From Fibrisoma montanum (lineage in GTDB: Bacteria; Bacteroidota; Bacteroidia; Cytophagales; Spirosomataceae), in NCBI RefSeq assembly GCF_003583365.1, contig NZ_QXED01000012.1:1-64000 (forward strand): a stretch of DNA of 64,000 bases, read 5' to 3'. A program made the position numbers and the translations under genes. The notes under the pieces were generated by a model. It worked only from the letters and a program-made list of their open reading frames with translations, searched no databases and was not told the origin of the DNA. Of the stretch, positions 8,598 to 18,364 are shown one piece after another. Each line of letters begins with the position of its first letter. Positions within the stretch are counted from its first letter, which is position 1.

Positions 8598-11500
8598 TCA
8601 TTTGCTGACTTTCTGAAGATACTGATTAGCTTCTTTCTTATAAAAGAGATTATAGTTAGGACTCACTGACCGCAGAACTTCGACTTGTTTTACTTTTTGC
8701 TGCGTACCAACAGAATCAAAAAATGAAGGGGTACTGCGTTTTGTTGTCTTTGCAGTTTCGGCCTGACGTTTTGGATCTTCTTCTTGCTGCTTCAAAGCTT
8801 TCTCGGATTCAAGCAGGCGCGTAAGAATTTCGTTCTGACGATTAATGGTGTTTTGATTGACCCGTTTATTTACGAGATCCGTTTCAGTCTCATCCATTTT
8901 CTCCATCAAATCCTGAATTTGCTTTTCCTGTTGTTTGCCAACTTCAGTACCTTTTGCATTTTCCTGAAGCTTTTTCAACATGTTACGAATCATAGCCTGC
9001 TCAGACGCTAATCGGGATAACTCCTCAGAAAGTCCCCTACCCGACTTACCGCTTTGCTGAAGCTGTTTCATCTGGCCATTGAGCTGCTTCTGCATCTCAC
9101 CCATGCCCTCAGATTGTTTGCCCTTACTTCCACCTTTTCCAGCACCGGGCATTGCCATGGCATTCATCTGCTGCTGCATTTGCTTCAACACATCGCTCAA
9201 CATAAGTGCCAGGTTATTGATAGAAGTCATAGCAAACTGTTGCTTCGAAGCAGCCATGCTTAACCGACGTTCCTTAAGTTGCTGAACACTTTCATCCATA
9301 TACGATTTCATGTTCGTCAGTTCACGTGTCACAAACGATTGAATCTGTACCACACGGCTGGCTAAAGCATTTAAGCTATCTTCAATTACTTTGGCGTCAT
9401 CCTGAAGTTTCAGCTGGTCCTGAGAGAGTTTAGTAACGCGTGGATCCTGCAGACTCATGCCTTTAAACTCTTTCATCACGCGCTCCTGGCCAAATGAAAG
9501 CGTAATCAGATTTTCGAGCAGATTGCGAAGGTCGTCCATGTTCTCCTGCATTTCCTGCATTTCCGCAGACTGCATAGATTCTTTCAACGCCTTGCTCATG
9601 CTACGCATAGATTTGGCAGTTTTGCTTTGCGATGAAGACGCTTTCTTGTTCTGCTTCTGTTTCATTTGCTGCATAGCCTGCTCCATCTGCTGTTCAATCT
9701 CTTTTTGAAGATCCTCCTGATTATCGGGCTTACTCAGTTCTTCTTTCTCAGCTTGCTGTTCGAGTTCTTTGAGTTGCTCCTGTGTGTTCTTAAAATCTTC
9801 CTGAGCTTTTTCCTGCTGCTTTTGCTGCTCTTCAGAATTAACATCTTTGCTGTTGTTCTTCTCGGCCTGCTCTTCTTGTTGCTGAGCCTGCTTTTCCAGA
9901 TTTTCGGCAACGTTATTAACTTTCTGCTCCAGCTGCATCTGCTTGAATAGCTTTAAAGCACGCTCCAGATCACGTTCCAGATTGCGTTCTTTGCGACTCA
10001 GCTTATTGAGCAACTCAGACGCTTTCTCGTCTTGTTTGCGCTCTAGCATCTGCTTGAGCTGTTCGTAAAGCTGCTTCGATTCAGGGTCCATCAACTCGTT
10101 GAAAAGCTTCTGGAGTTGCTCAAGTTTTTCCTGAACGGCCTGGTTCTGCTCAGCAAATCGCTGTTGCGTATCGTTCGTTTTCTGGAATTGCTCCTGAAGC
10201 TTCTGAACTTCTTTCAACAGCTCATCCCGTTTTTGCAGGAGATCCTGAAGCTGTTTCTTATCCTGGAAATCGGACGATTTTTTGGTACGAAGGCGATTTT
10301 CCATCGCGTTCAATTCCTTCTTGATCGCCTGGGTTTTATTGAGTGCGTTATCAATTTGTTGTTCGGTTTGCTCAGCCGATTTGTCAACCTGTTCCTGAAT
10401 TTCCTTATTTGACGGAATCACGAAGTTCAATTGATTAGACCGGCTCGACTTAGGGCCACTGACGCCATCGTTGTCCCAAACCTGAACGTAATACTCCAGC
10501 CGATCTTCCTGCCCCAACTTCAGGCTGTCAAGGGACCAGTTATACACAAAGTTCTGCGACGTAGTGGTTCGATTTATGGCTATGTCGCGGGAGTACAAAG
10601 GCGACTGCTTACCATTGCGATTTACCCGATAGTTCAGTTTCATGCGGGTGAAACCGTAATCGTCGGAGACAAGACCGGACAGCGAGATATAATTATACGT
10701 AACGGTGTCCTGAACCCGATCCACCGAAATCTGCGGGTAACGATCTGGAATAACCTGTGCATTGTATTGAATAGACGATGGCGAAGCCACCTGACCGTTC
10801 TTGAGCGATACGGTATACGTAGCGTTCTGCATCAACCGACGATTCACCGCGAAACTGTTCTCTTCAACCTGCCGGGCCAGGACCGGAGCCGGGTCATTGT
10901 TGAAACGAAGCGAAAGCGAATCTGTATGATCAGCAATAAATTTCCAGTGAACAACCGTTCCCTGAGGTACCAGGAGGTTGCCGACATTAGACAGCTCCTC
11001 GGATGGTTTGTTGAGGTAAGCGGGATAATCCAGCCGCACATCGAAGGAAAGTACCGCCGGCCGGTCAATCAGGCTGACGCGATAAGACGACGACTGAAAA
11101 CCGGACGCTTCCAGATAGAAGTCCATATCACGCTGAAGGTTGTCAAACGTGTACTGAAATTTGTCGCCAACCTGATCCAGTTTAAAGCGTGTCCCGTTGG
11201 CAACGACGTAGACGGCCTGAGGAATTGCCTCGCCTGTCAGTTTTACAGCAAGGGGGAAATCTTCGTTACGGAAGGCTTTCATAGCCTTATTCTGAACGAC
11301 AAACTGAAAAGGAGCCTCCTCTACAAAATCCTGGTTATAATTAACAATACGGGTCGACGACTTTGTAAAAAAAGCAGGGTTGATAATCAGGATGACGAGA
11401 ATCAACACCAGAGGAGGAATGGCGTATTTCAATAACTGGCGGTTGCGACTGATCTGAATTGCGTTAGCGAACCGATTGATCAGAAGCTGCTGCGACCGCT

Positions 11501-11900
11501 GGTTTAAGCTGGCCTGTAACAAATCACTCTGTTGGGCCGTAATCCGCTGCAGCTGCAGAGTGTTTAACAACTTATCCCCTACCTCCGGGAAAAAGGTACC
11601 AATTTGTCGAGCTGCCTCATCGTTTGTAAGCGGACGGCTGAGCCCATAAAGGCTGAAGAGAGGCCGAAAAACGAGGAGGTATAAGCCGGTCAGGAGGGTG
11701 AGCACGAAGCCAAAAAAGAGCGCTCCCCGACCAACCGAGTTGAAGCGGCCGACAAACTCGGCCGTATTGATAAGCAAGTAAAGGCTGCCAGCCAGGGCGA
11801 TAAAGAACAAACTACCTTTCACCAATTGATTCAGGTAGTACCGTTTCTTATATTCTTCAATGCGTTGCAGCAAGACGTCGTATGAGTTCTGCGAATGCAT
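8598..11900 (-). CDS. DUF4175-type membrane protein with long coiled coil
   Basis: An 1100-aa protein. Two membrane segments near the N-terminus (about 28-47 and 58-79) and a third at about 154-172 are followed by an extracytoplasmic beta-rich part (about 190-500), then a very long Gln/Glu/Lys-rich coiled coil (about 510-760 and on to 1050). The layout matches the DUF4175 family found across Bacteroidota; its molecular role is unknown. It lies 27 nt downstream of the 114-aa gene and 84 nt upstream of the mnmG start, so the four genes 12272 to 5748 may form one transcript. The Gln-rich part produces long false reading frames on the other strand. Confidence 0.75.
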   Translation of the reverse strand: MHSQNSYDVLLQRIEEYKKRYYLNQLVKGSLFFIALAGSLYLLINTAEFVGRFNSVGRGALFFGFVLTLLTGLYLLVFRPLFSLYGLSRPLTNDEAARQIGTFFPEVGDKLLNTLQLQRITAQQSDLLQASLNQRSQQLLINRFANAIQISRNRQLLKYAIPPLVLILVILIINPAFFTKSSTRIVNYNQDFVEEAPFQFVVQNKAMKAFRNEDFPLAVKLTGEAIPQAVYVVANGTRFKLDQVGDKFQYTFDNLQRDMDFYLEASGFQSSSYRVSLIDRPAVLSFDVRLDYPAYLNKPSEELSNVGNLLVPQGTVVHWKFIADHTDSLSLRFNNDPAPVLARQVEENSFAVNRRLMQNATYTVSLKNGQVASPSSIQYNAQVIPDRYPQISVDRVQDTVTYNYISLSGLVSDDYGFTRMKLNYRVNRNGKQSPLYSRDIAINRTTTSQNFVYNWSLDSLKLGQEDRLEYYVQVWDNDGVSGPKSSRSNQLNFVIPSNKEIQEQVDKSAEQTEQQIDNALNKTQAIKKELNAMENRLRTKKSSDFQDKKQLQDLLQKRDELLKEVQKLQEQFQKTNDTQQRFAEQNQAVQEKLEQLQKLFNELMDPESKQLYEQLKQMLERKQDEKASELLNKLSRKERNLERDLERALKLFKQMQLEQKVNNVAENLEKQAQQQEEQAEKNNSKDVNSEEQQKQQEKAQEDFKNTQEQLKELEQQAEKEELSKPDNQEDLQKEIEQQMEQAMQQMKQKQNKKASSSQSKTAKSMRSMSKALKESMQSAEMQEMQENMDDLRNLLENLITLSFGQERVMKEFKGMSLQDPRVTKLSQDQLKLQDDAKVIEDSLNALASRVVQIQSFVTRELTNMKSYMDESVQQLKERRLSMAASKQQFAMTSINNLALMLSDVLKQMQQQMNAMAMPGAGKGGSKGKQSEGMGEMQKQLNGQMKQLQQSGKSGRGLSEELSRLASEQAMIRNMLKKLQENAKGTEVGKQQEKQIQDLMEKMDETETDLVNKRVNQNTINRQNEILTRLLESEKALKQQEEDPKRQAETAKTTKRSTPSFFDSVGTQQKVKQVEVLRSVSPNYNLFYKKEANQYLQKVSK

Positions 11901-11927
11901 AAAATCAGTTAGTTTCAGTTTGAATGA

Positions 11928-12272
11928 TTATACCAATTCAGATTCAAAATAGCGAATGATGTGTTCCTTCAGTAAGTCTTCCTGCCCCAGCAAATCGTCG
12001 TGTGGAATTGGTTTGGCAAGTGTCCATTGTGGCCATCCGTCTTTGTCATAGCCCTCAAACATATAGTAGCCCGATTGACTAAGAACGCGACAAACGGCCA
12101 GATGCATCAAGTCCTGCTTTTGTTCCTTACTGAAGCGTTTGGGGCCTTTGCCTAGCTCCTGTACACCGATCAGAAAGAGAACCGCATTTAAATCTCCGGG
12201 GCGTTTTCCGACCAGGGTTTGGAGCCGGTCAAGCAGTTGATCCCAGGCTTCGTCAGTTGATTTTTCCTCCAC
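11928..12272 (-). CDS. conserved hypothetical protein, 114 aa
   Basis: A small soluble protein without signal peptide or membrane helix. Visible features are a helical first half (LLDRLQTLVGKRPGDLNAVLFLIGVQELG split over residues 13-41) and an aromatic-rich second half with GYYMFEGYDKDGWPQW. I do not recognise a characterised family; it looks like a Bacteroidota-specific conserved protein. It is the first gene of the minus-strand run leading into the DUF4175 gene and is divergent from comF (64-nt gap). Confidence 0.6.
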   Translation of the reverse strand: MEEKSTDEAWDQLLDRLQTLVGKRPGDLNAVLFLIGVQELGKGPKRFSKEQKQDLMHLAVCRVLSQSGYYMFEGYDKDGWPQWTLAKPIPHDDLLGQEDLLKEHIIRYFESELV

Positions 12273-12335
12273 GCGCTACAACCCATTTATCTTCTCTCTA
12301 AATTACAAACTTTTATCTTTAAACGAACGACCTGC

Positions 12336-13043
12336 ATGTTTCGGTTTATCCGATCTGTCATAGCAGATTTTGCCGATCTGCTTTTTCCAACGTTATGCCT
12401 TAGCTGTAATAGCGCGCTACAGGAAAACGAACAAATATTATGTACGGATTGCCGAATAAGCCTGCCGGAAACGGGTCAGCATCATGAACCTAACCCCCAA
12501 GCTCTGAATAAGTTTGCCGGGAAAGTGCCGATTCAGTTTGCCGCTTCGTATCTGTACTATACCAAAGGAGGAACAGTTCAAAAATTAATCCACCACATCA
12601 AGTACAAAGGCAAAAAAGAAGCAGCAAGGGAAATAGCCGGCTGGTACGGTTACCAGCTTAAAGACACGAGTAATTGGCTAAACGTTGCAGACCTGATCAT
12701 TGGTGTTCCGCTTCACAAAAACCGCCAGCGCCAGAGAGGCTATAATCAGGCCGACTGGATTGCCGAAGGATTATCAGAATCGCTGGGTATACCTTTCCGG
12801 ACCGACGTACTGATTCGTACTAAATTTCTTAGTTCACAAACCCGTAAGAATCGAATTGAGCGGTGGGAAAATGTAAGCTCCGTGTTTGCCGTTCAGAATG
12901 CAGACGTAGTAAAAGACAGAAACATCGTTGTCGTAGACGATGTCTTAACGACCGGGGCTACGGTAGAAGCCTGTGCTGCTGAATTACTGAAAGCTGGGTG
13001 TAAGTCGGTAGGTATACTAACAATAGCGGCCACCCATCGCTGA
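12336..13043 (+). CDS. comF: ComF family amidophosphoribosyltransferase-like protein
   Basis: 235-aa cytosolic protein of the ComF/GntX family, associated with DNA uptake in naturally competent bacteria and with salvage-type phosphoribosyltransferase folds elsewhere. An N-terminal zinc knuckle (CLSCNSALQENEQILCTDC, about residues 21-39) is followed by a type-I PRTase domain with the PRPP-binding motif IVVVDDVLTTGAT near residues 191-203 and the family segment RQRGYNQADWIA. Single gene, convergent with gldJ; the stop codon lies in the loop of a perfect 11-bp hairpin. Confidence 0.85.
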   Translation: MFRFIRSVIADFADLLFPTLCLSCNSALQENEQILCTDCRISLPETGQHHEPNPQALNKFAGKVPIQFAASYLYYTKGGTVQKLIHHIKYKGKKEAAREIAGWYGYQLKDTSNWLNVADLIIGVPLHKNRQRQRGYNQADWIAEGLSESLGIPFRTDVLIRTKFLSSQTRKNRIERWENVSSVFAVQNADVVKDRNIVVVDDVLTTGATVEACAAELLKAGCKSVGILTIAATHR

Positions 13044-13054
13044 GTGGCCGCTAT
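13023..13054. terminator. hairpin at the comF stop codon
   Basis: Arms ATAGCGGCCAC (13023-13033) and GTGGCCGCTAT (13044-13054) pair perfectly around a 10-nt loop that contains the TGA. There is no T-tract, so it may stabilise or process mRNA ends between the convergent genes rather than terminate by itself. Confidence 0.45.
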
Positions 13055-13078
13055 CGTCGGCAATGTTACCTGAAAAGA

Positions 13079-14371
13079 TTACCGGTTCCGGCCAACGCCG
13101 ATCATGGCGCAACGGAAACCGATCATGGCCGTAGCAGAGTCCTGATCCAGGAACCGGCGCGTACCAGGTGCGAGCCAGTAGGATACGTCATTCCACGAAC
13201 CACCTTTGTATACACGCAGCCGGTCGTCGATCAGTGACTGGTTGCTCTTCTTGTCGTAATTTTTGGCATCGTCCAGATAACCATTCCGGCGAATTGGGTT
13301 CAGATCGTTTACGTCCTGATAAGACAGAGGACGATACACGTCATACACCCATTCGTTTACGTTACCCGCCATGTTATACAAACCAAAGTCATTGGCCGGG
13401 TATTTATAAATTTCCGTTGTGATGATGGCGCCATCGTTCGACCGGCCGGCAATACCAGCGTAGTCACCGCGACCCCGCTTGAAGTTTGCAAGCATCTGGC
13501 CTTGCTTACGGCCTTTACGCGGGTTACGTACCGATGAGCCATCCCAAGGGTAAATCCGCTGGTTGATCTGGTTTTCGTCCATGTATTGCGTTCCGATCAG
13601 GGCTTTAGCCGCATATTCCCACTCGGCTTCTGTCGGCAAACGGTAATCGGGCAGCACCAGTCCGCTTTCCAGGCTTGGGCGCGGGGGAGCAGCCGATGCA
13701 ACCGGATTACCGGCCGAATCGGTAGCGGCTGCTTCGGCAAGCGCAGGCTCCTCTTGTTTCGACTTACGCTTCAATGAGAAGCCACCTCCTTTTTTCTTGC
13801 CCTCTGAGCCACCTTTGCGAGCCAGTTCGTTGTTTACGGCGTTGGTCCGCCAGATAGCATAATCATTGGCCTGCACCCACGATACGCCAACCACCGGATA
13901 ATACCGGAAAGCCGGGTAACGAAGATACTGAGTTACGTATGAATCGTTGAACGACAGTGGATTAGCCCATACGGTTGTGTCAGGTAAAGCTGCCCGCACT
14001 ACTTCCTCCGACGAATCGCGCTGGATGGCATTCAAGTATTCGAGGTAGTGGATGTTGGCAATTTCAGTTTCGTCCATGTAGAACGATTGAATACTAACCG
14101 TCCGCTCCCGGTTATCGCGGGTGTTCATCACATCCTCTTCCAGCGCTCCCATCGTGAACCGACCGCCTTCAATGAAAACGAGGTTCGGACCACCATTCTG
14201 CCCCGCAAACTTCTTTACTTGATAACCGTCTTTCTGGTTGTAAGCAATACCCGTCGCCGTACTCTTCTTACCTGGCTTCACGCTGGTTGGGTGCTTGGAC
14301 TTACAGGATGCCAGAGCCGCCACCGCCAGCAACACATAAGCCGCTCGTTGCAGGTGATTCTTTTTAATCAT
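13079..14371 (-). CDS. gldJ: gliding motility / type IX secretion lipoprotein GldJ
   Basis: A 430-aa lipoprotein: signal peptide with lipobox LAALASC-like (ALASCKSKH, Cys about residue 23), then a formylglycine-generating-enzyme (SUMF1) fold. GldJ rather than GldK is suggested by GPNLVFIEGGRFTMGALEEDVM, SFYMDETEIANIHYLEYL and the long insert before DYRLPTEAEWEYAAKA. GldJ is an outer-membrane lipoprotein needed for gliding and stability of the GldK/T9SS core. The active-site cysteines of true sulfatase activators are not apparent. It follows mfd by 36 nt on the same strand. An extended basic insert rich in KKGGG and KRKSK (about 196-212) looks species-specific. Confidence 0.85.
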   Translation of the reverse strand: MIKKNHLQRAAYVLLAVAALASCKSKHPTSVKPGKKSTATGIAYNQKDGYQVKKFAGQNGGPNLVFIEGGRFTMGALEEDVMNTRDNRERTVSIQSFYMDETEIANIHYLEYLNAIQRDSSEEVVRAALPDTTVWANPLSFNDSYVTQYLRYPAFRYYPVVGVSWVQANDYAIWRTNAVNNELARKGGSEGKKKGGGFSLKRKSKQEEPALAEAAATDSAGNPVASAAPPRPSLESGLVLPDYRLPTEAEWEYAAKALIGTQYMDENQINQRIYPWDGSSVRNPRKGRKQGQMLANFKRGRGDYAGIAGRSNDGAIITTEIYKYPANDFGLYNMAGNVNEWVYDVYRPLSYQDVNDLNPIRRNGYLDDAKNYDKKSNQSLIDDRLRVYKGGSWNDVSYWLAPGTRRFLDQDSATAMIGFRCAMIGVGRNR

Positions 14372-14407
14372 TGCGCTATTTGTGTAAATCGTAGTAACAA
14401 AGTTGGT

Positions 14408-17400
14408 TTAATCAGTTAAAGCGCCCAAAACATCATTCAGCTCGTCAACCGTCGTCACCTCATTATGCGTGAAAACGGGCCGGTTCTTCGATTCTTTTAA
14501 CGAACATTTAGACGGGTTTCGCTTGATATAGTCAATTACCTTGCCAAACTGGTCGGATGTAAAGAACGCGTCGTTCCCGTTAGAAACGAAGTATCCTTTC
14601 AGGATATTATTCTTTAGCGTCAGTTTTTCAAGGTATAATCGCTCAGCTTTCCACCGGACGTTGACCATCTTGATCAGGTTTTCGACTTCTTCGGGCATGG
14701 GGCCAAAGCGGTCGAGTACTTCCTGCCTAAACGCCTGAAGCTCTTCGTTGTTCTGAATACTGTCTAATCGGGTGTACAAAGCTAATCGCTCCGAAATGCT
14801 CGATACGTATTTTTCCGGAATCAGGACCGGTAGATCGGTTTCGATCTGGGTATCGGGCAAAGCCAGTTTCAGATCGCCGGTTTTGGGTTCGAACAGATCT
14901 TTAAATTCATTCTCCCTGAGTTCCTGGACGGCTTCGTCAAGCACTTTGTGGTACATCTCGAAACCAAGGTCGTTGATAAAACCGCTCTGTTCAGCACCCA
15001 GCAGGTTACCTGCCCCCCGAATATCGAGGTCACGCATGGCAATCTTGAATCCTTCGCCCAGATCAGAGAAATCTTCAAGGGTTTGCAGTCGCTTTCGGGC
15101 GTCAGCTGTCAATACCGACGGCGGAGGAGTCAGTAAATAGCAAAACGCTTTCCGGTTCGAACGCCCTACCCTACCCCGCATCTGGTGCAGGTCAGACAGA
15201 CCAAAGAAATGCGCCTGATTGATAATAATGGTATTGGCATTCGGAATGTCCAACCCCGACTCGATGATGTTCGTTGACACCAATACGTCGTAGTCGCCTT
15301 CAATAAACCGGGTCATTACGCGCTCCAGCTTTTCGCCTTCCATCTGGCCGTGTGCTACGCCAATTCGTGCTTCAGGGACCAGGCGCATGATCAGGTTGCC
15401 GATGGATTCAATATCATTAACGCGGTTGTGTACAAAGAATACCTGACCGCCCCGACGGATCTCGAAACTGATAGCATCACGAACGACAGCTTCATTAAAC
15501 GCGTGCACCTCTGTCGTTACCGGCTGGCGGTTGGGCGGGGGCGTTGCAATGACTGACAAGTCGCGCGCACCCATGAGCGAAAAATGCAGGGTTCGGGGAA
15601 TCGGTGTCGCAGTCAGCGTTAATACGTCCACCTCCACACGCATTTCTTTAAGCCGATCCTTTGTTTTTACGCCGAATTTCTGCTCTTCGTCAATAATCAA
15701 TAAACCCAAATCCTTGAATTTGACGTCTTTGTTGACGATCCGGTGGGTACCGATCAGGATATTAACTTCGCCCGACGTAACACCTTTCAGCGTATCTCTG
15801 ATCTGTGCCGTAGACCGGAATCGGTTGATGTACTCAATACGAACCGGAAAGTCGGCCATACGTTCTTTAAACGTATTGTAGTGCTGCATGGCCAGAATCG
15901 TGGTCGGGACGAGCACGGCTACCTGTTTGTTATCCGTAACGGCCTTGAAAGCCGCCCGAATGGCAATTTCAGTCTTGCCAAAACCAACGTCGCCACAAAC
16001 GAGCCGATCCATAGGGTGCGGCCGCTCCATGTCGTCTTTAACATCGTTGGTCGCTTTTGCCTGATCGGGCGTATCTTCGTAAAGAAACGATGATTCCAGC
16101 TCGGCCTGCAGGAACGAATCGCGGCTATACGCAAAACCCGGTGCATTCCGACGCTTGGCGTAGAGAGCAATCAGCTCGCGGGCGATGTCTTTTACCTGCT
16201 TGCGGATCTTCGACTTTTTCTGTTCCCACTCCTGCGAACCGAGTTTGCTCATAGTCGGCGGACCGCCTTCCTTGCCGCTGTACTTCGCGATCTTGTGCAG
16301 GCTGTGGATACTGACGAGCAGGATGTCGTTATCGCGGTAGATCAACCGGATGGCCTCCTGTTCATTGCCACCTACCTCTACCTTTTCCAGCCCCGCAAAC
16401 CGACCGATTCCATGATCAATGTGCGTGACGTAGTCGCCCGGCTGGAGTGTCTTCAACTCACGTAGTGTGAGGGCTTTTGACTTGGAAAATTTGTCCTGAA
16501 CACGGTACTTGAAGTAGCGGTCAAAGATCTGGTGGTCGGTGAAGCAGGCAATTTTCAGTGCATCATCGATGAAGCCTTCCCGCAGGCCAATGTTCATCGG
16601 CTGAAACTTCACGAACGGGTCAAGCTCTTCAAAAATAGTCCGTAGCCGCTCGAGTTGTTTGAAGGATTCAGCCGCAATAATGTTTGTAAAGCCTTTCGAC
16701 TGGTTTTCGCCTAATGTATCGACCAGTCGCTTAAAATCCTTGTTGAACGATGGCTGTGGTTTGGAATTATACTGCTGGCGACCTTCGGTTTTGAAATAAA
16801 ATTTACGGCCGAATTCAACCGTTCGGAACTCCTTAAGCCGGTTCAGAAACGACCGCCGGGTTTCAAACAAGTCGTTTGGGTCAGAAACGACTTGGATACC
16901 CCCGCTGCCGGCCAGTACGGACGCAAAGCTCTGCTCAGCTTTCTCGAAGCATTTTTCGATGATCTCCAACGAAAAATCAGTATCCTTCAGCCAGATGGTT
17001 GTGCTATTGGGCAGAAAATCCAGAAAGGGCTCCCGGGTCTCTTCGATGAGCTTGGTCTGAATATTTGGAATGATGTTAATGAAATCGACCGGATCGGTTG
17101 AAAGCTGAGATTCAGGATTGAATTTCCGGATACTTTCTACCTCATCGCCGAACAGATCGATCCGGAACGGAAACTCGCTGGCAAACGAAAAGACGTCGAT
17201 GATCCCCCCCCTAACCGAAAACTGACCCGCTTCATAGACAAAGTCAGTTTTCTCAAAATCGTAATTCTGAAGCAGTTCGGAAACGAAGTTGGTATCAAGC
17301 CGATCGCCCACCCGAACAGTCAACGTATTGGCTTGCAGCGATCGTTTGTTGATTACTTTCTCTGACAGCGCTTCCGGATACGTTACCATCAAAAGGCCGT

Positions 17401-17758
17401 CTTTAGGCGCCGGATTCAGTTTATTGAGTACTTCGGCCCGCATCAGTACGTTGGCGTTCTCTATTTCTTCGTACTGATACGGTTTTTTGTACGACATCGG
17501 AAACAGCAGTACCTCACGACCCATCAGGTTCTGGAGGTCGTTGAAGAAATAAGCCGCTTCTTCGCGGTCGGTCATCACGTAGAGGTGGTTTCCTCCCACC
17601 GACCTGAAAATAGCAGAGGCCAGCACGGCATCCAGGCTACCAGCCAATCCCTTGATTTGCAGGCGCTGCGGCTCGGCTGATTGCCGGCTAAACGGTTCAG
17701 CCAGTAATTTTATGAAGCTATCGTCGGCGTAAAGACCGATTAATTCGTCTGGTTTCAA
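14408..17758 (-). CDS. mfd: transcription-repair coupling factor Mfd
   Basis: 1116-aa ATPase that removes RNA polymerase stalled at lesions and recruits UvrA. UvrB-homology module at the N-terminus (YFFNDLQNLMGREVLLFP region), the RNA-polymerase-interacting CarD-like domain (LQPGDYVTHIDHGIGRFAGL, about 440-460), then a RecG-like helicase: Walker A GDVGFGKTEIAIRAAF (about 592-607), DEEQKFG, TATPIPRTL, and the TRG-type QMRGRVGRS end. C-terminal D7 domain present. Length is near normal for the family. Lies downstream of the barnase-barstar pair (174-nt gap) and upstream of gldJ. Confidence 0.96.
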   Translation of the reverse strand: MKPDELIGLYADDSFIKLLAEPFSRQSAEPQRLQIKGLAGSLDAVLASAIFRSVGGNHLYVMTDREEAAYFFNDLQNLMGREVLLFPMSYKKPYQYEEIENANVLMRAEVLNKLNPAPKDGLLMVTYPEALSEKVINKRSLQANTLTVRVGDRLDTNFVSELLQNYDFEKTDFVYEAGQFSVRGGIIDVFSFASEFPFRIDLFGDEVESIRKFNPESQLSTDPVDFINIIPNIQTKLIEETREPFLDFLPNSTTIWLKDTDFSLEIIEKCFEKAEQSFASVLAGSGGIQVVSDPNDLFETRRSFLNRLKEFRTVEFGRKFYFKTEGRQQYNSKPQPSFNKDFKRLVDTLGENQSKGFTNIIAAESFKQLERLRTIFEELDPFVKFQPMNIGLREGFIDDALKIACFTDHQIFDRYFKYRVQDKFSKSKALTLRELKTLQPGDYVTHIDHGIGRFAGLEKVEVGGNEQEAIRLIYRDNDILLVSIHSLHKIAKYSGKEGGPPTMSKLGSQEWEQKKSKIRKQVKDIARELIALYAKRRNAPGFAYSRDSFLQAELESSFLYEDTPDQAKATNDVKDDMERPHPMDRLVCGDVGFGKTEIAIRAAFKAVTDNKQVAVLVPTTILAMQHYNTFKERMADFPVRIEYINRFRSTAQIRDTLKGVTSGEVNILIGTHRIVNKDVKFKDLGLLIIDEEQKFGVKTKDRLKEMRVEVDVLTLTATPIPRTLHFSLMGARDLSVIATPPPNRQPVTTEVHAFNEAVVRDAISFEIRRGGQVFFVHNRVNDIESIGNLIMRLVPEARIGVAHGQMEGEKLERVMTRFIEGDYDVLVSTNIIESGLDIPNANTIIINQAHFFGLSDLHQMRGRVGRSNRKAFCYLLTPPPSVLTADARKRLQTLEDFSDLGEGFKIAMRDLDIRGAGNLLGAEQSGFINDLGFEMYHKVLDEAVQELRENEFKDLFEPKTGDLKLALPDTQIETDLPVLIPEKYVSSISERLALYTRLDSIQNNEELQAFRQEVLDRFGPMPEEVENLIKMVNVRWKAERLYLEKLTLKNNILKGYFVSNGNDAFFTSDQFGKVIDYIKRNPSKCSLKESKNRPVFTHNEVTTVDELNDVLGALTD

Positions 17759-17932
17759 GCAAGATCAGGTTGTAAAACGTAAACACGAAAAGCCGCTGAG
17801 AGGGTTTCTCAACGGCACGATGAAGTAACAGCGGGTGAAGGAAATTTGTTGCAACGTAGCGGTGGCTTCGACCCGTAATTACTGAACGGAAACGATAGGG
17901 TTCAACCAAACGCCTTCTGGCCCGGATTATAA

Positions 17933-18364
17933 TCAGAGTTCAGCAAAATCAATGTTCTCTTTTTCGAGCAGCGTTCTGATTCGGGCGCTGTCTTCAAACA
18001 CAAGCACCAGTTCTTTTTTATCGACAAGATCGTCGTCGTCGGCCCACTTCCAGTCTTCTGCCGTGGCATCCAGAATATTCAGCACACTGCTGAGTTTGGC
18101 CGGGTCGCGCTCTTTGCTGATCAGATCCGTAGTGTTCGTGAAGTAGAGCACAATCCGGTCGTCTTCGAGCCATTGAAGGTCGTTGAGCGCATCGTTGAGC
18201 GCGTCGAGGTTGAAGCCAAAGGTTGGAAACTCCAGCAGATCGGCAATTTCCTCATAAAACTGTCGAAGCGTAACGGTCTTCTGGCCGTCGATGTGGGCGA
18301 TGAAGTAATCGGCAAAACCTGCTTCAAGCTGGCTTTCAGACGTTGATAGAAATACGTTTGGCAT
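17933..18364 (-). CDS. barstar-family ribonuclease inhibitor
   Basis: 143-aa cytosolic protein. The barstar helix motif FGFNLDALNDAL is present, with Asp54 and Asp58 in the positions of barstar Asp35 and Asp39, which plug the barnase active site. A basic-to-acidic pattern (WADDDD) and a C-terminal strand LVLVFEDSA follow. Its ATG overlaps the stop of the upstream ribonuclease gene by one base (ATGA), so the two are translationally coupled. The expected role is to protect the producer from its own ribonuclease before export. Confidence 0.85.
   Translation of the reverse strand: MPNVFLSTSESQLEAGFADYFIAHIDGQKTVTLRQFYEEIADLLEFPTFGFNLDALNDALNDLQWLEDDRIVLYFTNTTDLISKERDPAKLSSVLNILDATAEDWKWADDDDLVDKKELVLVFEDSARIRTLLEKENIDFAEL

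Noticed and set aside
10431-11435. 334-codon plus-strand frame opposite the DUF4175 gene
   Set aside because: It is antisense to a protein with clear family layout and codes for a low-plausibility Arg/Val/Ile-rich sequence without motif.
17718-17909. 63-codon minus frame between mfd and barstar
   Set aside because: Overlaps the mfd start in another frame, no motif; the 17759-17932 gap is better read as leader or promoter region.
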